From: Intrasporangiaceae bacterium URHB0013
GTDB taxonomy: Bacteria; Actinomycetota; Actinomycetes; Actinomycetales; Dermatophilaceae
DNA length: 64,000 nt
Assembly: GCA_000620545.1 (NCBI GenBank)
Contig: JIBA01000004.1
Span: forward strand, 22,366-86,365
Direction: 5' to 3'
In this document: positions 45,050 through 54,441 of the stretch, in pieces
How positions within the stretch are numbered: position 1 is the stretch's first letter
How the letters are laid out: every line of letters begins with the position of its first letter
The notes under the pieces: model-generated
What the model was told of the DNA's origin: nothing
The model's input: the letters and a program-made list of their open reading frames with translations, nothing else
The model's database searches: none
Translations under genes and position numbers: made by a program

Positions 45050-47356
45050 ATGAGCACCGGCAGCCTCACCACCGACCTCCACGAGCACGACGCGGATCCT
45101 GCGGACGTCCGCGACGCGAGGTCGGAGGAGGCGACGAGCGAGCCCGCCGAGGTCAGCTCGTTCACCAGCACCGTCCCGACTCGGCGCATCCCCCCGCGGG
45201 CGCCCAACGGCCGGTTCGTCGGAACCGGAGGGCAGGGTGACGCGGACGACCTTCCGGCCGACCGCTACCTCGAGCGCGAGCTGTCGTGGCTGCAGTTCAA
45301 CGAACGCGTGCTCCAGCTCGCGATGGACCCCGCCGTGCCGCTGCTCGAGCGCACCCGCTTCCTCGCCATCTTCGCGAACAACCTCGACGAGTACTTCATG
45401 GTGCGGGTCGCCGGCCTGAAACGGCGCATCGCCACCGGCCTCGCCGTGCGCACCGCCGCCGGACTCGAGCCGCGCGAGCTCATCGAACGCGTCGCCCGGC
45501 TCGCCCACGAGCTCATGCAGCAGCACGCCGGCGTCTTCCAGCACGACGTCCGCCCCGCGCTCGAGGACGAGGGCATCACGATCGTCCGGTGGGACGACCT
45601 CGACGAGGACGACCGCGAGCCCCTCCACTACTTCTTCGCCGACCGCGTGTTCCCGGTGCTCACCCCGCTCGCCGTCGACCCGGCGCACCCGTTCCCCTAC
45701 ATCTCCGGCCTGTCGCTCAACCTGGCCGTCCTGCTCCAGAACCCGAAGACGGGCACCGAGCACTTCGCCCGCGTCAAGGTGCCGCCGAGCCTGCCGCGGT
45801 TCATCCTCGTCGAGGAGGACATCGACGCCGAGGTCGAGCGCAAGCGCTTCGTGCCGCTCGAGGACGTCATGGCGAGCCACCTCGACCAGCTCTTCCCCGG
45901 CATGCTCGTCCAGGAGCACTTCAGCTTCCGCGTCACCCGCAACGAGGACCTCGAGGTCGAGGAGGACGACGCCGAGAACCTCCTCACGGCCCTCGAGAAG
46001 GAGCTGACCCGGCGCCGGTTCGGCCCGCCGATCCGCCTCGAGGTCGAGGACGACATCGACCCCAAGGTCCTCGACATGCTCGCGCGCGAGCTGCAGATCA
46101 GCGACCGGGAGATCTACCGGCTGCCCACGCCGCTCGACCTCCGCGGCCTGTTCACCATCGCCGACGTCGACCGCAGCGACCTCGAGTTCCCGAAGTTCTT
46201 CCCGCGCACCCACCCCGACTTCGCCCCGACCGAGAGCGCCAAGGCCATCGACCTGCTCACCGCGGTGCGCCAGAAGGACGTGCTCGTCCAGCACCCCTAC
46301 AACTCGTTCTCGACGTCGGTCCAGGCGTTCATCGAGCAGGCCGCGAACGACCCGAAGGTGCTCGCGATCAAGCAGACGCTCTACCGCACCTCGGGTGACT
46401 CACCGATCGTCGACGCCCTCATCGACGCCGCCGAGGCCGGCAAGCAGGTCCTCGCCGTCGTCGAGATCAAGGCCCGCTTCGACGAGGTCAACAACATCTC
46501 CTGGGCCCGCAAGCTGGAGGAGGCGGGCGTCCACGTCGTCTACGGCGTCGTCGGGCTCAAGACCCACGCGAAGCTGTGCCTGGTCGTGCGCCAGGAGTCC
46601 GACGGGCTCGTGCGCTACTGCCACATCGGCACCGGCAACTACAACCCCAAGACCGCGCGCATCTACGAGGACTTCGGCCTCTTCACGACCGACCCGCAGG
46701 TCGGCGAGGACCTGTCGCGGCTCTTCAACCTGCTCTCCGGCTTCGCACCGCGCAGCAAGTTCAAGCGCCTCCTCGTCGCACCGAGATCGGTGCGGTCGGG
46801 CCTCATCGACCTCATCGACGAGGAGATCGAGATCCACCGGTCCCGGCGCGAGGACGCGCCCGCCGGCCGGATCGTGCTCAAGGCCAACTCCATCGTCGAC
46901 GAGGCCCTGATCGACGCGCTCTACCGGGCGAGCATCGCCGGCGTCCGCGTCGACATCTGGGTCCGTGGCATCTGCGCCGTGCGGCCCGGAGTGGAAGGCC
47001 TCTCGGAGAACATCCGGGTGCGCTCCATCCTCGGCCGCTTCCTCGAGCACTCGCGCGTCTTCTGGTTCGACCACGGCGGCGACCCGCAGGTCTACATCGG
47101 CAGCGCCGACATGATGCACCGCAACCTCGACCGGCGCGTCGAGACGCTCGTGCGCATCGCCGACCCCGGGCACATCGTCGAGCTCGCCGACCTCAACGAC
47201 CTCGCCTTCGCCGAGACGACCTCACGCTGGGACCTCGGCTCCGACGGCCGCTGGGTGCGCCACCACCTGTCCGAGTCCGGCGAGCCGCTGGACGACCTGC
47301 AGGAGAAGCTCATCGAGCGCCACGACAAACGACGCCGCAAGGCCCGCCGCCGCTGA
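45050..47356 (+). CDS. ppk1: Polyphosphate kinase Ppk1
   Basis: This 768-residue kinase reversibly makes polyphosphate from ATP. After a variable N-terminus come the N domain ([20 protein letters not shown]), [14 protein letters not shown], the head domain and two phospholipase-D-like catalytic domains. Catalytic His residues lie in [20 protein letters not shown] and in [19 protein letters not shown]; the ATP-loop region is [23 protein letters not shown] 45050 is the first start past mshD, with CACGAT 6 bases ahead as a possible leaderless promoter. A downstream MutT1-type gene completes a cluster also found in mycobacteria. Confidence 0.94.
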   Translation: MSTGSLTTDLHEHDADPADVRDARSEEATSEPAEVSSFTSTVPTRRIPPRAPNGRFVGTGGQGDADDLPADRYLERELSWLQFNERVLQLAMDPAVPLLERTRFLAIFANNLDEYFMVRVAGLKRRIATGLAVRTAAGLEPRELIERVARLAHELMQQHAGVFQHDVRPALEDEGITIVRWDDLDEDDREPLHYFFADRVFPVLTPLAVDPAHPFPYISGLSLNLAVLLQNPKTGTEHFARVKVPPSLPRFILVEEDIDAEVERKRFVPLEDVMASHLDQLFPGMLVQEHFSFRVTRNEDLEVEEDDAENLLTALEKELTRRRFGPPIRLEVEDDIDPKVLDMLARELQISDREIYRLPTPLDLRGLFTIADVDRSDLEFPKFFPRTHPDFAPTESAKAIDLLTAVRQKDVLVQHPYNSFSTSVQAFIEQAANDPKVLAIKQTLYRTSGDSPIVDALIDAAEAGKQVLAVVEIKARFDEVNNISWARKLEEAGVHVVYGVVGLKTHAKLCLVVRQESDGLVRYCHIGTGNYNPKTARIYEDFGLFTTDPQVGEDLSRLFNLLSGFAPRSKFKRLLVAPRSVRSGLIDLIDEEIEIHRSRREDAPAGRIVLKANSIVDEALIDALYRASIAGVRVDIWVRGICAVRPGVEGLSENIRVRSILGRFLEHSRVFWFDHGGDPQVYIGSADMMHRNLDRRVETLVRIADPGHIVELADLNDLAFAETTSRWDLGSDGRWVRHHLSESGEPLDDLQEKLIERHDKRRRKARRR

Positions 47357-47487
47357 CCTCGGTTGTGTCGGCCGCGGTGGCGATGACCGCGTGCGCCTGA
47401 ACGGCCACGACGCGAATGGCCATAGCCGCCAGACCGTGCGCCTGAGCCCGGAGACCGCGAGACACGCGGCGACGGCTGGGTCGCCCC

Positions 47488-47493
47488 TATGGT
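47488..47493 (+). promoter_or_regulatory. -10 element TATGGT for leaderless VOC-protein gene
   Basis: TATGGT ends 6 bases before ATG 47500. Confidence 0.45.
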
Positions 47494-47499
47494 GGACCG

Positions 47500-47934
47500 A
47501 TGGCGTCGGTCAAGCAGGTCCAGGTCACCTTCGACTGCGCAGAACCCGAGCGCGTGGCTCGGTTCTGGTGCGAGGTGCTCGGGTACGTCGTGCCGCCCCC
47601 GCCGGCGGACTTCGCCAGCTGGGCGGACTTCGATCTCGCCCTGCCGCCTGAGCGACAGGGTTCGGCGTTCGCCTGCATCGATCCCTCTGGTGTGGGCCCG
47701 CGCCTGTTCTTCCAACGCGTCCCCGAGGGCAAGGTCGTCAAGAATCGGGTGCACCTCGACGTGCGGGTCGGCACCGGACTCGTGGGTGAGGAGCGCCTGG
47801 CCGCCCTCGAGGCCGAGTGCGCACGACTGGTCACGCTCGGCGCGTCGCGGGTGCGGCTCCTGCGTGCCGATGGCTTCGACGAGTCGTGCATCGTGATGCA
47901 GGACGTCGAGGGCAACGAGTTCTGTCTCGATTGA
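47500..47934 (+). CDS. VOC-family (glyoxalase-like) protein
   Basis: This 144-residue protein is one glyoxalase/dioxygenase-like unit: VQVTFDCAEPERVARFWCEVLGY at the start, PRLFFQRVPEGKVVKNRVHLDVRV in the middle and VMQDVEGNEFCLD at the end. The His in RVHLDV and the terminal Glu in EGNEF are the usual metal-ligand positions. Members include antibiotic-binding and fosfomycin-type proteins, but the glyoxalase-like actinobacterial subgroup has no defined substrate. It probably has its own leaderless promoter between ppk1 and mutT1. Confidence 0.8.
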   Translation: MASVKQVQVTFDCAEPERVARFWCEVLGYVVPPPPADFASWADFDLALPPERQGSAFACIDPSGVGPRLFFQRVPEGKVVKNRVHLDVRVGTGLVGEERLAALEAECARLVTLGASRVRLLRADGFDESCIVMQDVEGNEFCLD

Positions 47935-48039
47935 CGGGCCGACGTCGGCGTCGGCGTCGGCGTCGCAAGGCTCAGGTGGCGCACGACCACGATGTGGCGG
48001 TCACGCCCACCGGGGGCCGCATCGGGCAGACTGGCGCGC

Positions 48040-48987
48040 GTGGCCTCAGTGATTCCCGCCGCCGGCACGTTGCCCTGGCGGCGTCGCGAAGGACGTCTCG
48101 AGGTCGCCCTCGTCCACCGGCCGAAGTACGACGACTGGTCCTGGGCCAAGGGCAAGCTCGACCCGGGTGAGCACTCGTGCGTCGCCGCAGCCCGCGAGAC
48201 GCTCGAGGAGACCGGGCTGGTCGTGCGGCTCGGCGTGCCCCTGCCGTCGGCGGAGTACCCCGTGCTCGACCCGACCGGCGGCCCGGCCACGAAGCAGGTG
48301 CACTACTGGTCGGCCCGGGTGACCGGCGGCACCGGCGAGCTCGAGCACGAGATCGACGAGGTCGCCTGGGTCGACGTCCGCACGGCGCACGACCGCCTCG
48401 ACTACGCGCGCGACCGCGAGCAGCTGCTGGCGCTCGTCCGCGCCGACCGGGCGGACGAGCTGCGCACGTGGCCGCTCGCGTTCGTCCGTCACGCCAAGGC
48501 CACACCGCGAGGCAAGTGGGACGGCGACGACCGCCGCCGTCCGCTCGATGCCGTCGGGCAGGCGCAGGCGGACACCATCGCCGCGGTGCTCGGCGCCTAC
48601 GGCGTGACCCGCGTCGTGTCCTCCTCCTCGGCGCGCTGCGTCGAAACCGTGGAGCCGTATGCCACGGGGCGGGGACTGCGCCTGCGCACCCGTGACGCCC
48701 TGTCCGAGGAAGGCTTCGCACAGAGTCCGGTCGGCGCGGTCGCCCTGGTGCAGCGGCTCGTCGAGCGCGGGGACCCGGCCGCCCTGTGCACCCACGGACC
48801 GGTGCTGCCGACGCTGCTCGGGCTGCTCCATGCCCGCGTCGCACCCTCGCCCGAGCGCAGCGGCGTCGCGGAGCGGCTGCGGGCGGCGGAGGACGACGCG
48901 ATGCTCAAGGGCGAGGTGCTCGTCTGCCACCTCGTCGGGCGCGGTGAGGACGCGCGCGTCGTCGACGTCGAGCGCATCGACACCTGA
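48040..48987 (+). CDS. mutT1: NUDIX hydrolase fused to histidine phosphatase (MutT1 type)
   Basis: This 315-residue bifunctional protein has an N-terminal NUDIX domain with the box GKLDPGEHSCVAAARETLEE (TGLVV follows) and a C-terminal phosphoglycerate-mutase-like domain starting AFVRHAKATPRGKW, with CTHGPVLPTLL as the second His motif. Mycobacterial MutT1 has this architecture, removes 8-oxo-dGTP/GTP and diadenosine polyphosphates, and is encoded beside ppk1, as here. GTG 48040 is supported by CAGACT 7 bases upstream. Confidence 0.9.
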   Translation: MASVIPAAGTLPWRRREGRLEVALVHRPKYDDWSWAKGKLDPGEHSCVAAARETLEETGLVVRLGVPLPSAEYPVLDPTGGPATKQVHYWSARVTGGTGELEHEIDEVAWVDVRTAHDRLDYARDREQLLALVRADRADELRTWPLAFVRHAKATPRGKWDGDDRRRPLDAVGQAQADTIAAVLGAYGVTRVVSSSSARCVETVEPYATGRGLRLRTRDALSEEGFAQSPVGAVALVQRLVERGDPAALCTHGPVLPTLLGLLHARVAPSPERSGVAERLRAAEDDAMLKGEVLVCHLVGRGEDARVVDVERIDT

Positions 48988-49099
48988 GCTCTCCGACGCC
49001 CCGCGAGTCTCGCTAGTTCTTGCACCGGCCGTTCATCGTCGGGGCTTCCGCGCTGCGCCGCATCCCGAGTCCGCGTCTCCTCCCAAGACGTCGCCCCTC

Positions 49100-49143
49100 G
49101 TTCACCCGGCGTTAACCGGACGTGGACGAGTGGTCATCCGGCG
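49100..49143 (+). promoter_or_regulatory. PHO box of four 11-base repeats upstream of pstS
   Basis: Units start at 49100 (GTTCACCCGGC), 49111 (GTTAACCGGAC), 49122 (GTGGACGAGTG) and 49133 (GTCATCCGGCG), with no gaps. The first two match the actinobacterial PhoP/RegX3 direct-repeat consensus (GTTCACC-like) well; the last two are weaker. The site ends 93 bases before the pstS start. Confidence 0.75.
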
Positions 49144-49236
49144 CACCTATGTTCGCGGTGGATCACCGTCCCGGCAACGTCGCTGGGACGTGACCGGACG
49201 ACCATCAGGATCACCCCATCGAGAGGGATCACACTC

Positions 49237-50358
49237 GTGTCTGTTTCGCGTATCAGCGCTCTCGGCGCCATCGCCCTGTCCGGCGCTCTTGCGCTCTCGG
49301 CCTGCGCATCCGAGAACAACGGCGCCGCTCCCGGTGCCGGCTCGACGGCAGCCGGCTCGACCGCCTCCGGCGACTGCTTCAGCGGCGACCTCAAGGCAGA
49401 GGGCTCCTCGGCCCAGAAGAACGCCATCGACGAGGCCATCAAGGCGTACCAGACCGCCTGCGCCGACGCCAACATCGACTACCAGCCCACCGGTTCCGGG
49501 GCCGGCATCAAGCAGTTCATCGCCAAGCAGGTCGACTTCGCCGGGTCCGACTCGGCCCTCAAGACCGAGCCCAAGGACGGCAAGATCGAGGCAGACGACG
49601 CCAAGGCATCCTGCGGCACCGAGGCCTGGAACCTGCCGATGGTGACCGGCCCGATCGCGATCGCCTACAACGTCAAGGGCGTCGACAAGCTCGTGCTCGA
49701 CGCCGAGGTCGCGGCCAAGGTATTCGACGGCAAGATCACCACGTGGAACGACCCGGCCATCGCCGCACTCAACAAGGGCGTCACGCTTCCGGCGACGCCG
49801 ATCAAGGTCTTCTTCCGCTCCGACGAGTCGGGCACCACCGAGAACTTCACGAAGTACCTCAAGGCGGCCGCTCCTGAGGCCTGGTCCTACGAGACCGGCA
49901 AGAAGTGGACCGGCAAGGGCGAGGGCAAGGAGAAGTCGGCCGGCGTCGCCACCGCGACGAAGGGCCAGGACGGCGGCATCACGTACGTCGAGCTCTCCTA
50001 CGCCCAGCAGAACCAGCTCCCCATGGCCCAGATCGACACGGGCTCCGGCCCGGTCGAGCTGACCGCCGAGTCGGCCGGCAAGACGATCGCCACGGCGAAG
50101 CAGACCGGCACCGGCAACAACCTCGCGCTCAAGATCGACTACGCCACCAAGGAGGCCGGGGCCTACCCGATCGTCCTCGTGACCTACGAGATCGTCTGCT
50201 CGAAGTACGCCGACGCCGAGACGGGCAAGAAGGTCAAGAGCTTCCTCAAGACCTTCGCCTCGGACGAGGTCCAGCAGGGCCTCGAGGCCGCGGGCTACGC
50301 CCCCCTGCCGACCGAGGTCGCGACCAAGGTCCAGACGGCGGTCAACGCCATCTCCTGA
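49237..50358 (+). CDS. pstS: Phosphate-binding lipoprotein PstS
   Basis: This 373-residue protein is the high-affinity phosphate receptor of the Pst importer. A lipoprotein signal ends LSAC with Cys23. The mature protein has AEGSSAQKNAIDEAIKAYQ, the phosphate-loop regions YQPTGSGAGIKQF and DFAGSDSALK, and SDESGTTENFTKYL. The C-terminal part EIVCSKYADAETGKKVKSFL is typical of actinobacterial PstS. GTG 49237 follows a GAGAGGG site. The PHO box upstream predicts induction under phosphate limitation. Confidence 0.95.
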   Translation: MSVSRISALGAIALSGALALSACASENNGAAPGAGSTAAGSTASGDCFSGDLKAEGSSAQKNAIDEAIKAYQTACADANIDYQPTGSGAGIKQFIAKQVDFAGSDSALKTEPKDGKIEADDAKASCGTEAWNLPMVTGPIAIAYNVKGVDKLVLDAEVAAKVFDGKITTWNDPAIAALNKGVTLPATPIKVFFRSDESGTTENFTKYLKAAAPEAWSYETGKKWTGKGEGKEKSAGVATATKGQDGGITYVELSYAQQNQLPMAQIDTGSGPVELTAESAGKTIATAKQTGTGNNLALKIDYATKEAGAYPIVLVTYEIVCSKYADAETGKKVKSFLKTFASDEVQQGLEAAGYAPLPTEVATKVQTAVNAIS

Positions 50359-50467
50359 ACCGCCTGACCCGCTCGGAGGAATCCGACGGGTCGACCACAG
50401 GGGTGGGCGCCAGGTCGGCGTCCACCCCCTGCGCCAGCACGACGCATTCGAAGGAAGAGGCCTCCAC

Positions 50468-51475
50468 GTGTCGACAGTGACGGGTGTGTCCGCCGCGGAC
50501 GAGCTCCCCCAGCCGGACGGCAAGAAGCCCCGGCAGGGCGACCGAGCCTCCACCGGCCGCATCGGTGACCGCCTCTTCGGGGGCGCAGCAACCCTCTCGG
50601 GCGTCATCGTCATCGTTCTCGTCACCCTCATCGGGGCCTTCCTCGTCGTCCAGGCCGTCCCGGCCCTGATGAACAACTCGGCGAGCTTCTTCACGAGCCG
50701 GGTGTGGGCCCCCGGCGGCGAGCAGCCCGCCTTCGGCATCCTCGAGTTCCTCTGGACGACGGTCGCCGCCTCGACGGTCGCCATGCTGCTCGCGGTCCCG
50801 GTCGGTGTCGGCGTGGCACTCTTCCTCACGCAGTACGCGCCGACCTGGCTGCGGGGGCCAGCCGCGACGCTCGTCGACCTTCTCGCCGCCGTGCCCTCGA
50901 TCGTCTACGGGCTCTGGGGCCTGGTCACCTTCTTCCCCGTGTGGAAGCCGGTGCAGAACGGGATCGAGGACACCCTCGGCTGGTTCCCGCTCCTCGCACC
51001 GACCGGCATCTCGGGCGGCACGATCTTCTTCATCGGCATCGTGCTCTCGATCATGGTCCTGCCCATCGTCACCGCGCTCTCGCGGGAGGTCTTCGCCCAG
51101 ACGCCGACGGCGCACAAGGAGGGCGCGCTCGCCCTGGGCGCCACCCAGTGGGAGATGATCCGCACCTCGGTTCTCCCCTTCGGTCGCCCAGGCGTCATCT
51201 CCGCCGCCATGCTGGCCCTCGGCCGCGCACTCGGCGAGACGATCGCCGTGACGTTCCTCGTGTCCGCGCTCGCCGACGGCAGCAGCTGGACGTGGTCGCT
51301 CTTCAACGGCGGCGAGACGTTCGCCTCGAAGATCGCGAACAACGCGGCCGAGTTCAGCAACCCCGGCAAGACCGGCGCCTACATCGCGGCCGGCCTCGTC
51401 CTCTTCGTGCTGACCTTTATCGTCAACAGCATCGCCCGCGTCGTCATCGAGCGCAGGAAGGCTTTCACCGAATGA
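50468..51475 (+). CDS. pstC: Phosphate ABC transporter permease PstC
   Basis: This 335-residue integral membrane protein has about six helices (VIVIVLVTLIGAFLVVQAVPAL first) and the ATPase-contact EAA-type loop TPTAHKEGALALGATQWEMI. A conserved segment, VDLLAAVPSIVYGLWGLVTF, is diagnostic for PstC. GTG 50468 is preceded by GGAAGAGG. The stop overlaps the pstA start by 4 bases. Confidence 0.94.
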   Translation: MSTVTGVSAADELPQPDGKKPRQGDRASTGRIGDRLFGGAATLSGVIVIVLVTLIGAFLVVQAVPALMNNSASFFTSRVWAPGGEQPAFGILEFLWTTVAASTVAMLLAVPVGVGVALFLTQYAPTWLRGPAATLVDLLAAVPSIVYGLWGLVTFFPVWKPVQNGIEDTLGWFPLLAPTGISGGTIFFIGIVLSIMVLPIVTALSREVFAQTPTAHKEGALALGATQWEMIRTSVLPFGRPGVISAAMLALGRALGETIAVTFLVSALADGSSWTWSLFNGGETFASKIANNAAEFSNPGKTGAYIAAGLVLFVLTFIVNSIARVVIERRKAFTE

Positions 51476-52434
51476 GCACCGCCACCGACCGCCGCGTCCC
51501 CGGCGACGCAGCCGTCGACGACGCCGTCGCCCCGCCGGGCGGTGGGCCCAGCCGTGACGCACTGGCCGAGATGCGCAACCCGCAGCGGTCGCGTGCGGTC
51601 ACCGACATCGTGGCCCGGGTCGTCATGTGGGGCGCCTTCCTGGTTGCCGTGGTCCCGCTCGTGTGGATCCTCGGCACCGTCGTGGCCAAGGGCGTCCACA
51701 TGCTCACCTCGTCGACGTGGTGGACCGGCAACCAGCGCAACATCAACTCCGACGACTTCGGCGGCGGGGCCCGCCACGCCATCGAGGGCACGCTCCAGAT
51801 GGTCGGCGTCACCGCCCTCATCGCGGTCCCCATCGGCGTCCTCACCGCCGTCTACCTCGTGGAGTACGGGCGCGGCCCGCTCGCGCGGATGATCAGCTTC
51901 ACCGTCGACATCCTCTCCGGCATCCCCTCGATCGTCGCCGCCCTGTTCATCTACGCGGTCTGGGTCACCACCTTCGGCATCGGCCGCTCCGGATTCGCGG
52001 CGTCCCTCGCACTGGTGCTGCTCATGATCCCGGTCGTCGTGCGCTCCACCGAGGAGATGCTCAAGCTCGTGCCGAACGAGCTCCGCGAGGCGGCATACGC
52101 CCTCGGCGTGCCCAAGTGGGTCACGGTCGTCAAGGTCGTGCTGCGCACGGCCTTCTCCGGCATCATCACGGGCGTGCTCCTGGGCATCGCCCGTGTCATG
52201 GGTGAGACGGCGCCGCTGCTCATCCTCGCGCCGTACACGAAGAACTTCCAGCGGGACCTCTTCAACGGCAACTTCCCCACGCTCCCGATGATGATCAACC
52301 AGGACCGGGGCGACTACGCCCTGGCCACCGCCGCCGAGCGCATGTGGGGCGCCGCCCTCACCCTGATCCTCCTCGTCCTGCTGCTCAACATCATCGGCCG
52401 GGCCATCGCACACCTCGGCTCGGTCAAGAAGTAA
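51472..52434 (+). CDS. pstA: Phosphate ABC transporter permease PstA
   Basis: This 320-residue partner of PstC has a 45-residue hydrophilic N-terminus, six helices, the signature [19 protein letters not shown] and the EAA loop [19 protein letters not shown]. The ATG overlaps the pstC stop (ATGA). The Ala-Ala-Tyr-Ala codons in the EAA loop form a copy of CGGCATACGCCCTC (about 52091), using the rare Ala codon GCA. Confidence 0.94.
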   Translation: MSTATDRRVPGDAAVDDAVAPPGGGPSRDALAEMRNPQRSRAVTDIVARVVMWGAFLVAVVPLVWILGTVVAKGVHMLTSSTWWTGNQRNINSDDFGGGARHAIEGTLQMVGVTALIAVPIGVLTAVYLVEYGRGPLARMISFTVDILSGIPSIVAALFIYAVWVTTFGIGRSGFAASLALVLLMIPVVVRSTEEMLKLVPNELREAAYALGVPKWVTVVKVVLRTAFSGIITGVLLGIARVMGETAPLLILAPYTKNFQRDLFNGNFPTLPMMINQDRGDYALATAAERMWGAALTLILLVLLLNIIGRAIAHLGSVKK

Positions 52435-52453
52435 GAGAAAGCGAATCTCCACG

Positions 52454-53230
52454 ATGGCAAAGCGAATCGACGTCAGCGACCTCAACGTCTACTACGGCTC
52501 CTTCAAGGCCGTGGAGGGCGTCTCGATGACGGTCGAACCCCGTTCCGTCACCGCCTTCATCGGCCCGTCCGGATGCGGCAAGTCCACCTTCCTGCGGACC
52601 CTGAACCGGATGCACGAGGTGGTCCCCGGCGGCCGCGTCGAGGGCAAGGTCATGCTCGACGACCAGGACCTGTACGCGAGCTCGATGGACCCCGTGACCG
52701 TTCGCCGGACCGTCGGCATGGTCTTCCAGCGGCCGAACCCCTTCCCGACGATGTCGATCTACGACAACGTCGCCGCGGGCCTGCGCCTCAACGGCGTCAA
52801 GAACAAGAAGACCCTGGACGGCATCGTCGAGCAGTCGCTCCAGGGCGCGAACCTCTGGACCGAGGTCAAGGACCGCCTCAGCAAGCCGGGCGCCGGCCTC
52901 TCCGGTGGCCAGCAGCAGCGTCTCTGCATCGCCCGCGCGATCGCCGTGCAGCCGCAGGTGCTCCTCATGGACGAGCCCTGCTCGGCGCTCGACCCGATCT
53001 CGACGCTCGCCATCGAGGACCTGGTCAACGAGCTCAAGAACGACTTCACGATCGTCATCGTCACGCACAACATGCAGCAGGCTGCGCGCGTCTCCGACCG
53101 CACCGCCTTCTTCAACCTCAAGGCCACCGGGGAGCCGGGTCGACTCGTCGAGATCGACGACACGACCCGGATCTTCAACAACCCGGCCGAGCAGGCGACC
53201 GAGGACTACATCTCCGGCCGCTTCGGCTGA
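52454..53230 (+). CDS. pstB: Phosphate ABC transporter ATP-binding protein PstB
   Basis: This 258-residue ATPase has Walker [14 protein letters not shown]-loop [12 protein letters not shown] (the PNPFPMS-like signature is specific to PstB), signature [15 protein letters not shown], Walker [16 protein letters not shown] and switch [12 protein letters not shown]. It powers PstCA. It starts 19 bases after pstA and closes the pst operon, followed by a 17-bp terminator hairpin. Confidence 0.96.
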   Translation: MAKRIDVSDLNVYYGSFKAVEGVSMTVEPRSVTAFIGPSGCGKSTFLRTLNRMHEVVPGGRVEGKVMLDDQDLYASSMDPVTVRRTVGMVFQRPNPFPTMSIYDNVAAGLRLNGVKNKKTLDGIVEQSLQGANLWTEVKDRLSKPGAGLSGGQQQRLCIARAIAVQPQVLLMDEPCSALDPISTLAIEDLVNELKNDFTIVIVTHNMQQAARVSDRTAFFNLKATGEPGRLVEIDDTTRIFNNPAEQATEDYISGRFG

Positions 53231-53242
53231 GCCGCTCGGCCC

Positions 53243-53314
53243 GCAACACACCGAGGACGAGTCAACCCCGCACGGGTGGAACCGTGCGGGGTTGACTCTT
53301 GCCGGGTGTGTTGC
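53243..53314. terminator. Nested hairpin terminator of the pst operon
   Basis: The core is GAGTCAACCCCGCACGG (53259-53275), a 6-base loop and its exact complement at 53282-53298. An outer pair GCAACACACC (53243-53252) and GGTGTGTTGC (53305-53314) can extend the stem. It lies 12 bases after the pstB stop. Confidence 0.8.
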
Positions 53315-53321
53315 CGGCGAG

Positions 53322-53405
53322 CTGGGTGCGTATGCCGCCCGGGCTGGGTGCGTATGCCGTCCAGACTGGGTGCGTATGCCGTCCGGACTGGGTGGGTGTG
53401 CCGCG
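53322..53405. repeat. 22-bp tandem repeat containing GTATGCC
   Basis: Units start at 53322, 53344, 53366 and 53388 (CTGGGTGCGTATGCCGYCC; the last is degenerate), exactly 22 bases apart. They occupy the gap between the pst terminator and the convergent pit gene. Three units carry the recurrent CGTATGCC word. Confidence 0.85.
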
Positions 53406-53426
53406 CAGCCCGGCCGCGGCGGGGGG

Positions 53427-54434
53427 TCAGCGGAAGATCGCGGTCGCGTACCAGGCCGTGACGGCCACGAGAGCCGAGCCGGGGAAGGTGAAGATCCAGG
53501 CCCCCACGATGTTGCCCGCCACGCTCCAGCGCACCGCCGACAGCCGCTTGGTCGCGCCGACGCCCATGATCGCCGAGGTGATCGTGTGCGTCGTGGAGAT
53601 CGGGGCCCCGAAGGCCAGTCCGGCGACGTAGAGGATCGAGGCTGCCGTGGTCTCGGCCGCGAAGCCCTGCGGGGGTGTGAGGTCGATGATGCGGCGACCG
53701 AGCGTGCGCATGATGCGCCACCCTCCGGCATACGTCCCGGCCGAGATGACGACGGCCGACAGCAGCAGGACCCAGATCGGGATGCTGTTGCCCTCGTGGT
53801 ACCCGGCGATGTTGAGCGTGAGGACGATGACTCCGGCCGTCTTGGCGGCGTCCTGCAGACCGTGGCCGAACGCCATGGCGGCCGCCGAGGCCGTCTGGGC
53901 GAGGCGGAAGCCTCGGGTGACCCGGCTCGGGTTGGCGTGGCGGAAAGCCCACAGGATGGCCACCATGACGAGGTAGCCGATCGTCAGGCCGAAGATCGGC
54001 GAGAGCAGCATGGGGATGACGACCTTGCTCCAGATCACCCCCCACTGCACGCCGACGCCGGCCACCAGGGCCGCACCGGCCAGACCACCGATGAGGGCCT
54101 GCGAGGACGACGAGGGCAGGCCGAACCACCAGGTGATGAGGTTCCAGCCGGTGGCGCCCACGAGGGCGGCGGCAACGAGCCACAGCCCGTCGACACCGGT
54201 CGGGGGCTCGATGATGCCGGAGCCGATCGTCGCGGCGACCTTGCCGCCGAAGAAGGCTCCGAACAGGTTCGCGATCGCAGCCATCGCGAGGGCGACACGC
54301 GGCGTCAGTGCCCGCGTCGAGACCGACGTGGCGATGGCGTTGGCAGCGTCGTGGAAACCGTTGGTGTAGTTGAACCCCATCGCCAACGTGACGACAGCGA
54401 TGACCCCGACCAACAGGGAGAGTGTCGGTTCCAT
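53427..54434 (-). CDS. pit: Low-affinity inorganic phosphate transporter Pit
   Basis: This 335-residue member of the PiT family couples metal-phosphate uptake to ions. The family signature NYTNGFHDAANAIATSVSTRAL lies near the N-terminus and is mirrored by AFGHGLQDAAKTAGVIVL and VAGLAFGAPISTTHTITSAIMG in the second half. About ten helices are predicted. The DUF47 protein gene ends 7 bases before its start, the usual pit accessory arrangement. It converges with pstB. Confidence 0.94.
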   Translation of the reverse strand: MEPTLSLLVGVIAVVTLAMGFNYTNGFHDAANAIATSVSTRALTPRVALAMAAIANLFGAFFGGKVAATIGSGIIEPPTGVDGLWLVAAALVGATGWNLITWWFGLPSSSSQALIGGLAGAALVAGVGVQWGVIWSKVVIPMLLSPIFGLTIGYLVMVAILWAFRHANPSRVTRGFRLAQTASAAAMAFGHGLQDAAKTAGVIVLTLNIAGYHEGNSIPIWVLLLSAVVISAGTYAGGWRIMRTLGRRIIDLTPPQGFAAETTAASILYVAGLAFGAPISTTHTITSAIMGVGATKRLSAVRWSVAGNIVGAWIFTFPGSALVAVTAWYATAIFR

Positions 54435-54441
54435 CGTCGGG

